DNA of 18,970 nt from assembly GCA_002789615.1 (NCBI GenBank), contig PFTO01000016.1:1-18970 (forward strand), written 5' to 3'. The notes under the pieces were generated by a model, which worked only from the letters and a program-made list of their open reading frames with translations, had not been told where the DNA came from and made no database searches. The DNA comes from Acidobacteria bacterium CG_4_9_14_3_um_filter_49_7. GTDB lineage: Bacteria; Acidobacteriota; Holophagae; Thermotomaculales; Thermotomaculaceae. The position numbers and the translations under genes were made by a program. Below are positions 1 through 8,708 of the stretch, one piece after another; the first letter of the stretch is position 1; each line of letters opens with the position of its first letter.

Positions 1-1215
1 TCCCCTTACCAGCATCGGGCTATTGAGCGAAAATCCGGAAAGTTGTCCACGGATCCGGACACGCGCCGACTGTACTTCCCCGCAGGAAAGGCACTGGCGG
101 AAAATGCCAACTGGCGTCAACCGGAACTGGGAAAGACCCTGGCCCGGATCGCGTCCCACGGGGATCGGGAGTTTTATCAGAGCCGGACAGCCCGGAAACT
201 GGTTTCTGGGTTGAGAAAGAAAGGCGGCATTCTTACACTGGAGGACCTGAAATCGTATCGGGCTCTCTGGCGAACACCCGTTCATGTGGAATTTAATGGC
301 GACGACCTATACCTGATGCCGCTCCCCTCATCCGGCGGCATCATAATTGGAGAGATCCTTGGTATGCTGAGACAATTCGACTATAGCAAATTGAAACCGA
401 ACAGCGTTGAAGCTATACATTTGCTCGCAGAGATTGAAAAACGGGCATACGCCGACCGGAACAGCTATCTGGGCGGGCCGGACTATTTCCCCGTCGATTG
501 GCAGCGTCTGCTGGCATCGACCTATCTGCAAAAGCGGGCAGGTGAAATTCATCTGGATCGCGCTACACCATCCGGCAAGGTGCTGCCCGGGATGGGATCG
601 GTGGAAAAAAGCGGTCTAATGTTGAAGGAACCCCCCCAGACCACCAGCTATGCCGTAATGGATAGACATGGGAATTGTGTTTCAGTCACCTATACTCTCA
701 ACGGCTCCTTCGGTAGTGGAATTCTCCTGAAAGAAACCGGGATTCTGATGAACAATGAAATGGATGATTTTTCTGTCAAACCCGGTTCTCCAAACCTGTA
801 TGGCCTGGTCGGGGGCCTTGCCAATGCCATTGCGCCGGGAAAGCGGATGCTGTCATCCATGACACCCGGCATCGTTCTTAGAAATGGGCAGTTCCGGATG
901 GCGCTGGGCAGTCCCGGAGGCAGCAGAATTATTACCACGGTTCTGCAAACCTATCTGAACCTGTCCCTGTATTCCATGGATGCGAAATCAGCCATGGAGA
1001 GTCCCCGATTTCATCACCAATGGTTACCGGATGAGATTAAACTGGAGCCGGAACTGGCGGAGAATCAGGTGTTGTCAGAGAAGTTGAAAAATATGGGGCA
1101 GAACCTTCATGAAGTTTCTACATTGGGGAATGCGGTGATCATATTCAGGGGAAATTCGGGTAAGCTGGTTGCTGTTGCCGATCCAAGGGGAAGTGGAGTG
1201 GCACGTGTTCGATAA
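1..1215 (+). CDS. ggt: Gamma-glutamyltranspeptidase (glutathione hydrolase), 5' end outside the window
   Basis: The reading frame is open from base 1, so the start and any signal peptide lie upstream; the TTG at 43 is internal. The enzyme cleaves the gamma-glutamyl bond of glutathione and related peptides and is usually periplasmic or secreted. It is an Ntn-hydrolase that self-cleaves before a threonine. Here the motif PPQTTSYAV places that nucleophile at codon 640-642, which splits the product into large and small subunits. The small subunit carries the expected SVTYTLN, NNEMDDFS (substrate carboxylate and amino binding), MLSSMTP and GSPGGSRI (oxyanion) motifs. The C-terminus is complete and ends at TAA. 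The MFS gene follows after 69 bases. The family assignment is secure; the physiological substrate is not shown. Confidence 0.95.
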   Translation, partial: SPYQHRAIERKSGKLSTDPDTRRLYFPAGKALAENANWRQPELGKTLARIASHGDREFYQSRTARKLVSGLRKKGGILTLEDLKSYRALWRTPVHVEFNGDDLYLMPLPSSGGIIIGEILGMLRQFDYSKLKPNSVEAIHLLAEIEKRAYADRNSYLGGPDYFPVDWQRLLASTYLQKRAGEIHLDRATPSGKVLPGMGSVEKSGLMLKEPPQTTSYAVMDRHGNCVSVTYTLNGSFGSGILLKETGILMNNEMDDFSVKPGSPNLYGLVGGLANAIAPGKRMLSSMTPGIVLRNGQFRMALGSPGGSRIITTVLQTYLNLSLYSMDAKSAMESPRFHHQWLPDEIKLEPELAENQVLSEKLKNMGQNLHEVSTLGNAVIIFRGNSGKLVAVADPRGSGVARVR

Positions 1216-1284
1216 GCTACTGATTTTCCAGATGCTGTCGCTATGGCCCATGTATTGTTTCTGAGAGAAAAATCGAGAGAGTGA

Positions 1285-2517
1285 ATGGTGATTAAAAAAA
1301 CATGGAACCGTTACCTGCAATCCTACAAAGGTCTTCCCGGTGCATCCTGGATGTTGGCCCTTGTGGTACTGATCAACCGCAGCGGTTCCATGGTACTTGT
1401 GTTCATGACTCTCTATCTGGTGCACGAAATGGGAGTTTCAACAGCCCAGGCTGCACTGGCAATCAGCCTGTACGGTATCGGCGGTATGGCAGGAACAGTG
1501 GCGGGAGGCTTTCTGGCCGATAAACTGGGGTACAAGCGGATTCAGTGGGTCAGTTTGTTTCTGAACGGCCTGGGTTTCATCGCACTGGGCCACCTTCATT
1601 CTCTTCGCACAATCCAGGCCATGATGGCGACTATTGGAGTCGTGGCGGAAGCATTCCGGCCGGCAAATTCCGCGGCTGTGGCAGATTCCTGCCCGCAGCA
1701 TCAACTGGCACGTGGATATGCGTTAAACCGCCTCGCCGTTAATGTAGGCGCTACAATCGGCCCCGCGGTGGGAGGATTGCTGGTGCTGGTGGGGTATCGG
1801 TTTCTTTTCTGGGTAGACGGATTGACATGCCTGGTTGCCGCTCTGGTTCTCCTGCTTTTTTACCATGAACCGTCCCGAACAGCGGCACATGCAACAAATG
1901 GTGTTTTCGGGACAGGGTCTGCGTTGAAGGATTTCCCTTTTCTCCTTTTTCTGCTGGTACTTCTCTGCTACGGGATGTTATACATGCAGCTTCTCAGCAC
2001 CTTCCCCCTGTTTATGGATTCGGCTTACGGACTTCATGCAAGCGCCATCGGACTCCTCTTTGCCATGAATGCCATTATCTGCGCCACGGTGGAAATGCCG
2101 TTGATCTCCCGTTTTCACATGGTGGCACCGCTTCGCATGGTAACCGTGGGCATTCTGTTCTTTGTCCTTGGCTTTGCTTTGCTCCCCTTTGGAAGATCCG
2201 GGCTTTTTGCCGCTTTTACCGTGGTACTCTGGACCATCGGCGAGATTCTGTCGTTTCCCCAGTTTTCCGCAATGGTGGCCATCCGTGCCGGGGAAAGGCG
2301 TCGGGGCCGGTACATGGGGCTCTATTCCCTGTCATTTTCGACGGCACTGGTGCTGGGTCCGGCCATTGGGGGAATACTCTACCAGAAGCTGGGGGCCTCA
2401 GTCTTGTGGCTTTCCTATATCCCGTTGGGACTTCTGATGATCGTTGTCCTTCATACCGGAGCGAAACCCATGTTCGAAGCTCCGTCCAACGGACGGAGCG
2501 CGTTGGAGTTGGAGTAG
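1285..2517 (+). CDS. MFS transporter, drug/metabolite efflux type
   Basis: This 410-residue protein has about 12 hydrophobic segments, as in DHA1-type major facilitator proteins. The loop between segments 2 and 3 carries MFS motif A as GGFLADKLGYKR (residues 74-85). A second-half arrangement with RRGRYMGLYSLSFSTALVLGPAIGG matches the family. The ATG at 1285 follows a purine-rich GAGAGA. Such proteins export small molecules by proton antiport, but the substrate cannot be read from the sequence. The last codons are unusual: the residues after KPMFEAP are encoded by a perfect hairpin (2479-2499) and by the start of a hexamer repeat, and the TAG stop lies inside that repeat. The native C-terminus may therefore have been altered by the repeat. 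Confidence 0.9.
   Translation: MVIKKTWNRYLQSYKGLPGASWMLALVVLINRSGSMVLVFMTLYLVHEMGVSTAQAALAISLYGIGGMAGTVAGGFLADKLGYKRIQWVSLFLNGLGFIALGHLHSLRTIQAMMATIGVVAEAFRPANSAAVADSCPQHQLARGYALNRLAVNVGATIGPAVGGLLVLVGYRFLFWVDGLTCLVAALVLLLFYHEPSRTAAHATNGVFGTGSALKDFPFLLFLLVLLCYGMLYMQLLSTFPLFMDSAYGLHASAIGLLFAMNAIICATVEMPLISRFHMVAPLRMVTVGILFFVLGFALLPFGRSGLFAAFTVVLWTIGEILSFPQFSAMVAIRAGERRRGRYMGLYSLSFSTALVLGPAIGGILYQKLGASVLWLSYIPLGLLMIVVLHTGAKPMFEAPSNGRSALELE
2479..2499. other. Perfect 9-bp hairpin in the 3' end of the MFS gene
   Basis: GCTCCGTCC (2479-2487) and GGACGGAGC (2491-2499) are exact inverse complements around an AAC loop. No T-run follows, so it is not a standard intrinsic terminator. It lies in the coding region, directly before the hexamer array at 2505-2528. 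Confidence 0.75.
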
Positions 2518-2528
2518 GGGTAGGAGTA
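2505..2528 (+). repeat. Hexamer array, GGAGTA-like, four units
   Basis: Units are GGAGTT, GGAGTA, GGGGTA and GGAGTA. The first two encode the final MFS residues, and the TAG stop falls in the second unit. Two further copies of this family occur at 8709-8759 and 10153-10204. The G-runs could support a two-tier G-quadruplex on this strand (inference). Confidence 0.8.
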
Positions 2529-2593
2529 AGACGGAGATGGAAAACGCGGACTGTGTACTCGCCTTCCACGATGACCTTCTCCATTTTTGAACT

Positions 2594-2621
2594 CCATCAC
2601 CCATCACCCATCACTCATCAC
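2594..2621 (+). repeat. Heptamer array, CCATCAC x4
   Basis: Three exact CCATCAC units (2594-2614) are followed by TCATCAC (2615-2621). There are no spacers, so it is not a CRISPR. It runs directly into the CGTTTC box of the next repeat. A degenerate relative lies at 10246-10273. Confidence 0.85.
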
Positions 2622-2670
2622 GTTTCTCCCTTTCCGGCCAGAACACAGAACACTGAAAACGGAACACTTC
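2622..2670 (+). repeat. GAACACx heptamer element, copy 1
   Basis: A leading box, CGTTTCTCCCTTTCCGG (2622-2637), is followed by heptamers GAACACA (2641), GAACACT (2648), GAAAACG (2655) and GAACACT (2662). The same order of box and heptamers recurs at 5951-5991 and, less exactly, at 12322-12360 and 12419-12472. Confidence 0.85.
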
Positions 2671-2682
2671 TTCTTATGTGTG

Positions 2683-2691
2683 TGTTAGAAT
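2683..2691 (+). promoter_or_regulatory. Possible extended -10 element before the ubiA-like remnant
   Basis: TGTTAGAAT fits TGn plus a -10 hexamer, 11 bases before the ATG at 2702. No recognisable -35 is seen; repeat sequence occupies that position. This is a weak prediction. Confidence 0.3.
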
Positions 2692-2701
2692 TATCTTCGT
2701 T

Positions 2702-3400
2702 ATGAATACAATGGACAATTCTCCTTCGACACCAAAAGACTTCATTCGGCTTGCCCGTCCCGGTCACTGGATCAAGAACCTGCTGGTGCTGGCGCCGCTG
2801 TTTTTCGGGCTGAAGCTGACAGACCGGACACTGCTGGTCCGGGCTCTCCTGGCCTTTGCCGCATTTTCGCTGGCCGCCAGCGCGGTTTACGTATTCAATG
2901 ACATGAAAGACGCTGAGTCGGACCGACGCCATCCGGTAAAGCGAACCCGCCCCATCGCAGCCGGTCATGTTTCACAGGGGAAAGCTGTAACCTTCATGGC
3001 TCTACTCACGGCTGTTTCAGTCGGCATTCCATTTTTTTTGTTGTCTCCCTCAGTGGCAATGTGGATCTGTGTCTATCTGCTGTTGAATATGGCCTACTCC
3101 ATGGGCCTGAAACACGTGGCGATACTGGATGTGTTTATCATTGCTCTGGGATTTCTCCTGAGGCCGGAAGTGGGCTCGGCAGCCACCGGAATCCCACTTT
3201 CCATGTGGATACTGCTGATTACCTTCGTCATGGCGCTGTTCATCGGGCTGGCGAAGCGACGGGATGACTTGATTCTTGCCGAAAACGGCGTTTCCAGTAC
3301 CCGGGCCGCCATGGACAATTTTCTGAAAATAAAGGGAGAAGTGGATCCGGATCACCGATTCACCTCCCTGCAATCAAAAAGACTGGCGATAACCCGATGA
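2702..3400 (+). pseudogene. UbiA-type decaprenyl-phosphate phosphoribosyltransferase remnant fused to a DprE1-like tail
   Basis: Residues 1 to about 204 match the UbiA prenyltransferase superfamily, closest in style to decaprenyl-phosphate phosphoribosyltransferase (the Rv3806c type): RPGHWIKN at the start, the Asp-rich motif NDMKDAESDRRHPVKR followed by RPIAAG, and DVFIIALGFLLRPEVG. The reading then changes to FLKIKGEVDPDHRFTS and ends LQSKRLAITR. That is not a membrane segment; it resembles the extreme C-terminus of DprE1-like FAD oxidases (a VDPxxRFxS...RRL pattern). UbiA proteins normally have about 290-300 residues, so the last helices are missing, and nearly all of the oxidase gene expected next is missing too. 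The junction is near 3311-3325 and is in frame. The stop overlaps the next start (ATGA). No Shine-Dalgarno is evident; ATG 2711 is an alternative start. The fusion assignment is from recalled family patterns. Confidence 0.72.
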
Positions 3401-3980
3401 AATGGCTATTGATTCTCGGTGCCACGTCCGACATTGCAAGGGCGTTCGCCCACCGGTTCGCGGCAGATGGATTCAACCTGGTGCTGGCGGCCCGAAATCC
3501 GGATGCATTGAGTAGTGACACAAAAGACCTGAAAATTCGCTATGGTGTTGAGGTGAAAACGGTCTCCTTCGACGCCCTGGCCATGGAAAGCCATAGCGCA
3601 TTCTTCCAATCCCTGAACCCGATGCCGGACGGAGTCCTTAGTGTCGTTGGAACCATGGAAGGGAATGAGGACGCCATGTCAGACCCGGAGAAACTCAAAG
3701 CCATTATGGATACCAACTTTACCGGCCCAGCCGCCTTTATGACCCTGGCGGGAGCGGCATTTCGAAAGCGGGGCAGCGGGTTTATTATCGGCATCAGCTC
3801 GGTGGCGGGGAAACGACCTTGCCGGCATCGCTCACAGCTGAACCGGGCCGGGTCGCGGAAGATGTTTTCCGTTCCTTCAGAAAGAGAAAATCAATTGTTT
3901 ATACTCCATGGATCTGGCGATGGATTATGATGATTATTCAACATATTCCTGAGTTTATATTCAAAAGGATGAAACTGTAA
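3397..3980 (+). pseudogene. DprE2-like short-chain reductase with internal deletion and frame change
   Basis: The first 139 residues are a normal SDR start: KWLLILGATSDIARAFA for the nucleotide-binding loop, LAARNPD, TNFTGPAA and GISSVAG. This is the pattern of DprE2, which reduces the keto intermediate in decaprenyl-phosphoryl-arabinose synthesis. After K139 (3811-3813) this frame degenerates and stops at 3930. From about 3819 another frame reads LPASLTAEPGRVAEDVF, then RKRKSIVYTPWIWRWI and HIPEFIFKRMKL, ending at TAA 3978-3980. That is a convincing SDR/DprE2 C-terminus. The missing middle, about 55-60 residues, should hold the catalytic YxxxK, so no active product is expected. The HAD gene starts at the base after this stop, which is the spacing of an intact operon. 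Confidence 0.8.
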
Positions 3981-4613
3981 ATGGCTGAACAAATCCGTAC
4001 ACTGGCACTCTTTGACCTGGATGGGACCCTTACTGACCGAGACACTTTCCGGGACCTGCTGCGGTTCTCTTTCGGCACCTTCCGGCTGTTTGCCGGACTC
4101 CTGGTTACCCTTCCGTGGACTTTTTTCTATATTGTGGGGCTCTGTTCAGCGAAAACCGCGAAAGAGAGAGTTTTTCGCCGGTTCTTTGCCGGGATGGAAG
4201 AGGAAGAATTCGTCAAACGAACCCGAAAATACAGCCTGGAGCGTCTCCCCGCCCTCTTTCGCCCCGGCGCACTGGACCAGATACGCCAACACAAGGAGCA
4301 TGGCCACGACACCTTCATTGTGTCCGCTTCCATCCGCCACTGGATTGAACCCTGGGCGGCAAGTGAAGGAGTCGGCGTCATTGCCACTGAAGTTGAAATC
4401 AGGGACGGCACCGTCACCGGCAGATTCTCCACCGACAACTGCCGGGGAGAAGAAAAGATCACCCGGATTCTGGAAGCCATCCAACTCAGTGACTATGGGA
4501 GAATCTACGCCTACGGCGACACCCCCCACGACCAACCCATGCTCACCCTCGCCACTGACCCGGTTTACCAGCCATTCAGGAGGGAGGCTAATGCTTCTAT
4601 TCAATACCCATAA
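3981..4613 (+). CDS. HAD-superfamily subfamily IB phosphatase
   Basis: This 210-residue protein has all four HAD motifs: FDLDGTLTD (nucleophile D12 and acid/base D14), the Ser of FIVSAS (about 115), K159 in GEEKI, and YGDTPHDQPML (D180, D184). A hydrophobic stretch at about 32-56 suggests membrane association of the cap. By position in a UbiA/DprE1/DprE2 cluster, it may remove the 5-phosphate from a polyprenyl-phosphoryl phosphopentose; this is inference. The start directly abuts the SDR stop. The last residues (after YQPFR) overlap the start of the glycosyltransferase gene by 23 bases. This is the only member of the cluster without a visible lesion. Confidence 0.88.
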   Translation: MAEQIRTLALFDLDGTLTDRDTFRDLLRFSFGTFRLFAGLLVTLPWTFFYIVGLCSAKTAKERVFRRFFAGMEEEEFVKRTRKYSLERLPALFRPGALDQIRQHKEHGHDTFIVSASIRHWIEPWAASEGVGVIATEVEIRDGTVTGRFSTDNCRGEEKITRILEAIQLSDYGRIYAYGDTPHDQPMLTLATDPVYQPFRREANASIQYP

Positions 4614-5892
4614 CAACACAGGAATTGAAAAAAGCTGGAGCCAGTGGATTTTCATTGCCACTTTTGTTCTTTTACTATTAATCGGTATTGGCCTCCGGTT
4701 TCATGGATTGACGATACAAAGTTATTATGTAGACGAATTGCATAGTGCAAGTTTTGCAAACCCATTCCAACCAATAAGTTGAGTAATTGGTCGAACAAGT
4801 CATGATGCCCACCCACCTCTTCACCACATACTTCTCTGGACTTCCTATCACCTGTTTGGATATAGTGAATTAACAGGGAGAGCATTATCGGCTATTTTGG
4901 GTGTGTTGGGACTTATTGCTATTTTCATGCTCGGGATGACACTTTGGAATAAGAAAACCGGGCTCTTTGCCCTGGCTGTCACATCCCCCCTATTTTTCCA
5001 TGTGTTTTATTCCCAGGAGGTGCGCTCCTACTCGTTGCTATTTCTCCTGACGGTGTTGAGCTGGTGGGCATTTGTCTTTCTTCTGCGCAAACCGGGCCTT
5101 TGCAGAACCCTTCTCTATGCCGGAATTTCCTCTCTTTTGATTTACACCCACTATTTTGGGATTTTTGTGCTTGTTTCCCAATCTGTGTACATGGCAGTAT
5201 TGCTGGCCTGGTTGCAGCCTCAACAGGAGGGGAAAAATGAGGCCAAATTGACCTTTTCTCCTTACCTGCTTTTGATGATATGGATCGCGGTTACCTACGG
5301 ACTGCCTTTTATTCTTTCCATTGTAAAAGTCCCGATGTTAATTCCCCGTGTTACGATAATTACGGTTCCGGCGATTGTGCTGCTACTGGCCGGTCCGGCT
5401 GCCCGACTGAGAATGCGGTACCTGATTCCGATCAGCATTGCAACCTGCGTTTTCATGGCAACAATTCTGGTTTCCCGGAACCACTATTATACATACCAAT
5501 GGAAGGAAAACTGGCGGGGTGCGGTTCAATATGTGCTGAAGAATGATCCTTCCGGAGAATATCCTGTTGTTTGCAACTATCCCGCATATTTTCGTGCATA
5601 TTTCTGGATGCTCAGAAAATATCCCACGGTAATAAACGCGCAATTTTGCGATCCCCGAAAAGATCTGTCTGATATACCTGTTTCCGGCGGGTTCTGGTTT
5701 CTGGATGCCCATGACATGAAGGGCCCTCTACCAGGGTTTCAGCAGTTCATGGGACGATATTTTGAACCGGCCGGGTTTGCCCATTTCAAACGGGCAAGCG
5801 CCGTGTTTTTCCGGTTCAAATCGGTCCTGCCACCGGCACCGCAGACTGGTAAAAAAGCAATGGAAAGTGGAAGGCCACTTTCCCGGAACTGA
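4591..5892 (+). pseudogene. Membrane glycosyltransferase (GT39/ArnT-like) interrupted by an in-frame TGA
   Basis: A strong ribosome site (AGGAGGGAGG, 4578-4587) precedes ATG 4591. The product begins with a membrane segment and then YYVDELHSASFANP, whose DE is the catalytic first-loop motif of polyprenyl-sugar-dependent GT-C enzymes. A TGA at 4780-4782 interrupts it. The same frame continues with VIGRTSHDAHPPLHHILLW, the expected HPPL loop, then multiple membrane segments with SQEVRSYSLLFLL and THYFGIF, to TGA 5890-5892. Read through, it has 433 codons, somewhat short for the family. The step from LPFILSIVK to PMLIPRVTIITVPA may hide a further in-frame deletion. It would transfer a pentose or other sugar from a lipid carrier. 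Restart at 4897 would lack the catalytic loop. Confidence 0.75.
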
Positions 5893-5950
5893 ATTTCACC
5901 GACAATCTGGACCGCAATCTGGATATTCTTCAGATCAAAATCGTCTCTAT

Positions 5951-5991
5951 CCCTTTCCGGTCAGAACACTGTACACTGAAAACAGAACACT
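5951..5991 (+). repeat. GAACACx heptamer element, copy 2
   Basis: The box CCCTTTCCGG (5951-5960) is followed by GAACACT (5964), GTACACT (5971), GAAAACA (5978) and GAACACT (5985). It fills the gap between two converging genes and ends five bases from the mutase stop. Confidence 0.85.
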
Positions 5992-5995
5992 TCCT

Positions 5996-7657
5996 TTACA
6001 ATGTGACCGATTCGATGTATTCGCCGTAGACATCCCGGAGCACGTCTGAGATTTCGCCTAAGGTTGCGTAGACTTTGACAGCCTTGAGTATCTTTGGCAT
6101 GAGATTATCAGTGCTTTTTGCCGATTTCCTAAGGTCGATGAGGCAGAGCCGGACAGCTTCGTTGTCCCGGTTTTCTTTCAGGTCGTGAAGCTTGCCCACC
6201 TGACTTCTTTCCACTTCTTCCTTGATGCGCAGCAGGTCCATGTCGCCGTCGGTTTCTTCCACCTGAAACTTGTTGACGCCCACAATGGTCTGGTCATTGG
6301 ATTCAATGGATTTCTGGTAGCGGTAGGCGCTTTCCTGTATTTCCCGTTGCACAAAACCCATTTCGATGGCTTTGAGCATGCCGCCCATGTCGTCAATCCG
6401 CTGGATGTATTCAAAAGCTTTTTCTTCGATCTGATCGGTGAGGGATTCCACGTACCAACTTCCCCCCATGGGGTCCACAACGTCACCAACACCGTTTTCG
6501 TAGGCCAGTATCTGCTGGGTGCGAAGGGCGGTTCGGACTGATTTTTCGGTGGGCAGTGCCATTGCTTCGTCCATGGAGTTGGTATGCAGCGACTGGGTGC
6601 CCCCCAGTGCGGCGGCCATGGCTTGCACCGCTACCCGGACAATGTTGTTTTCCGGTTGCTGAGCGGTGAGGGTTGAGCCCGCGGTCTGGGTGTGGAAACG
6701 GAGCATCATGGATTTTGGATTTTTTGCTTTGAACCGTTTTTTCATGATTTTTGCCCACATCCGCCTTGCGGCACGGAACTTAGCGATTTCTTCAAAGAAG
6801 TCGTTATGGGCATTGAAAAAGAAACTCAAGCGAGGACCGAATCGGTCCACATCCAGACCGGCATTCAGCGCGGTTTCCACATAGGCAATACCATCGGCCA
6901 GGGTAAATGCCACTTCCTGCACGGCTGACGATCCGGCTTCCCGGATGTGGTAACCCGAGATGGAGATCGTGTTCCACTTCGGCACATTGTCGGCGCAGAA
7001 TTCGAAGATGTTGGAAATAATTCTGAGGCTGGGCCCAGGTGGATAAATGTAGGTGCCCCGTGCAATATATTCTTTCAGAATATCGTTCTGAATTGTGCCG
7101 GACACCTTGTCAAATCCGATGCCCTGTTTTTCGGCAACTGCGAGGTACATGGCAAGTAGCATACCGGCTGTGGCATTGATTGTCATTGAAGTGGAAACTT
7201 TGTCCAGTGGAATCCCGCCAAAAAGTGTCTCCATGTCTTTCAGTGTGTCAATGGCGACACCGACCTTCCCTACCTCCCCTTTTGCCACGGGGTTATCAGA
7301 ATCGTAGCCGATCTGGGTCGGCAGGTCGAAGGCGACAGACAGGCCGGACGTTCCCTGTTCCAGCAGGTATTTATAGCGTTCATTGGATTCTTCGGCCGTA
7401 GCGAACCCGGCATACTGGCGCATGGTCCAGAACCGGGACCGGTACATCGTGGGCTGCACCCCACGGGTGTAGGGGTACTGACCGGGAAATGCCAGCTTAT
7501 CCGCATAATCGAATTCTATCCCCTCAGTCGGGGCGTAGGTACGGTTCTGACCAATTCCGGAAGTCGTTTCGAATGCCTTTTTCCGTTCAGGGAATCGTTC
7601 AGTTGATTTAGCTGAATCTTCTTTGTATTGTTTTTTCAGTTCGTCGAATCGGGACAT
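5996..7657 (-). CDS. Methylmalonyl-CoA mutase large subunit, substrate-binding domain only
   Basis: The 553-residue protein covers the TIM-barrel catalytic domain and ends where single-chain mutases would continue into the B12-binding domain, so a separate small subunit is needed. None lies in this window. Motifs are [20 protein letters not shown] (Y72), [18 protein letters not shown] (R200) and [11 protein letters not shown] (H236). Y72 and R200 match the residues that select methylmalonyl-CoA (Tyr89 and Arg207 in the Propionibacterium enzyme) rather than isobutyryl-CoA. It interconverts methylmalonyl-CoA and succinyl-CoA. AGGAGGAAGAG precedes the ATG. It lies 26 bases after pta, suggesting one transcript that links propionyl/succinyl-CoA flux to acyl phosphate formation. 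Confidence 0.93.
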   Translation of the reverse strand: MSRFDELKKQYKEDSAKSTERFPERKKAFETTSGIGQNRTYAPTEGIEFDYADKLAFPGQYPYTRGVQPTMYRSRFWTMRQYAGFATAEESNERYKYLLEQGTSGLSVAFDLPTQIGYDSDNPVAKGEVGKVGVAIDTLKDMETLFGGIPLDKVSTSMTINATAGMLLAMYLAVAEKQGIGFDKVSGTIQNDILKEYIARGTYIYPPGPSLRIISNIFEFCADNVPKWNTISISGYHIREAGSSAVQEVAFTLADGIAYVETALNAGLDVDRFGPRLSFFFNAHNDFFEEIAKFRAARRMWAKIMKKRFKAKNPKSMMLRFHTQTAGSTLTAQQPENNIVRVAVQAMAAALGGTQSLHTNSMDEAMALPTEKSVRTALRTQQILAYENGVGDVVDPMGGSWYVESLTDQIEEKAFEYIQRIDDMGGMLKAIEMGFVQREIQESAYRYQKSIESNDQTIVGVNKFQVEETDGDMDLLRIKEEVERSQVGKLHDLKENRDNEAVRLCLIDLRKSAKSTDNLMPKILKAVKVYATLGEISDVLRDVYGEYIESVTL

Positions 7658-7683
7658 TTCTCTTCCTCCTGACTCGTTCGGTC

Positions 7684-8673
7684 TTACAGGGTCTGGACAA
7701 TCGTCAGAACCGCAGTGTCTACAATGTCTTCAGCGCTACAGCCCCGGGACAGGTCGTTGCATGGAGCACCAAGGCCCTGGAGCACCGGCCCGATTGCGGC
7801 AGCGCCGCCGATACGCTGCGTCAGCTTGTACCCGATGTTGGCGGCGTTGAGATCGGGAAAAACCAGCACATTGGCTTTTCCTGCCACCGGGCTGCCCGGT
7901 GCCTTTTTGTCACCCACAGCGGGGACAATGGCACTGTCCAGCTGTAGCTCGCCGTCAATTTCGATATCGGGACGCCGGGTTTTCACATAATCCATCGCTT
8001 CCCGAACCTTATCTACAAGGGGATGCTCTGCGCTTCCCTTTGTGGAAAAGGACAGCATGGCTACCCTGGGTTCCACTTCGAGGAATTTCCTGCAGTTGTC
8101 TGCGGTGTCAATGGCGATATCGGCCAGCTGGACTGGTGTCGGGTCCGGCAGGATGGCGCAGTCGGCGAACAGCATGGCGCCGTTTTCCCCGAAAGCGGGA
8201 TTTTTTGTAATCATCAGGAAGAAGCTGGAAACCGTCTTGCTTCCCGGCTTCGTGCCGATAATATGGAGTGCAGCCCGCACCGTGTGGGCCGTGGTGTTTG
8301 TTGCCCCGGCCACTGAGCCGATTGCTTTACCATCTTCCACCATCATATCGCCGAAAAACAGCGGGTCCTTCATAATTTCCCGGGCCTCTTCCATCGTAAT
8401 GCCCTTGGCTTTCCGCTTCTCAAAATAAAATGAAACATAGCGGTCAAAATTCGAGGAGGCAAGGTGATCCAGAACCTCAAAATTGACTTCGATTCCCAGA
8501 TCGGCGGCCCGTTTCTGTATATCATCGGGGTTTCCCAACACCACCGGGTTTGCCAGATTTTCCTGTGCAAGGGTGTGTGCGGCCTTCAGGGTACGGTCGT
8601 CCATTCCCTCCGGCAGCACAATGGTTTTCCCGGCTCTTCTCGCTCGTTCTTTGAATTGGTTCATCAGTTCCAT
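7684..8673 (-). CDS. pta: Phosphate acetyltransferase (phosphotransacetylase)
   Basis: This 329-residue protein has the length of the short, single-domain Pta class and its hallmarks: [17 protein letters not shown] at the start, [48 protein letters not shown], and [12 protein letters not shown] near the C-terminal active-site region. It exchanges CoA and phosphate on acetyl-CoA, giving acetyl phosphate for ATP formation by acetate kinase. Propionyl-CoA is possible given the mutase next door. AGGAGGGG lies six bases before the ATG. An extended -10 (8709-8717) and a hexamer repeat lie upstream. Confidence 0.95.
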   Translation of the reverse strand: MELMNQFKERARRAGKTIVLPEGMDDRTLKAAHTLAQENLANPVVLGNPDDIQKRAADLGIEVNFEVLDHLASSNFDRYVSFYFEKRKAKGITMEEAREIMKDPLFFGDMMVEDGKAIGSVAGATNTTAHTVRAALHIIGTKPGSKTVSSFFLMITKNPAFGENGAMLFADCAILPDPTPVQLADIAIDTADNCRKFLEVEPRVAMLSFSTKGSAEHPLVDKVREAMDYVKTRRPDIEIDGELQLDSAIVPAVGDKKAPGSPVAGKANVLVFPDLNAANIGYKLTQRIGGAAAIGPVLQGLGAPCNDLSRGCSAEDIVDTAVLTIVQTL

Positions 8674-8708
8674 TCGTCCCCTCCTGCGAAGACTTATAAA
8701 TCGGCATC

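Noticed and set aside
2216..2584. Minus-strand reading frame beginning MEKVIVEGEYTV with a Thr-Pro repeat
   Set aside because: The Thr-Pro run is only the hexamer repeat translated, and the rest is antisense to the MFS gene. The first dozen residues look coding-like and could be a remnant, but nothing supports a gene.
2594..2670. CRISPR-like array
   Set aside because: Units are seven bases in direct tandem without spacers, and no cas gene is present.
4780..4782. TGA read as selenocysteine or as tryptophan
   Set aside because: Several genes here end in TGA (symporter, kinase, aminotransferase), and no hairpin of bacterial SECIS type follows the codon. A nonsense mutation is simpler.
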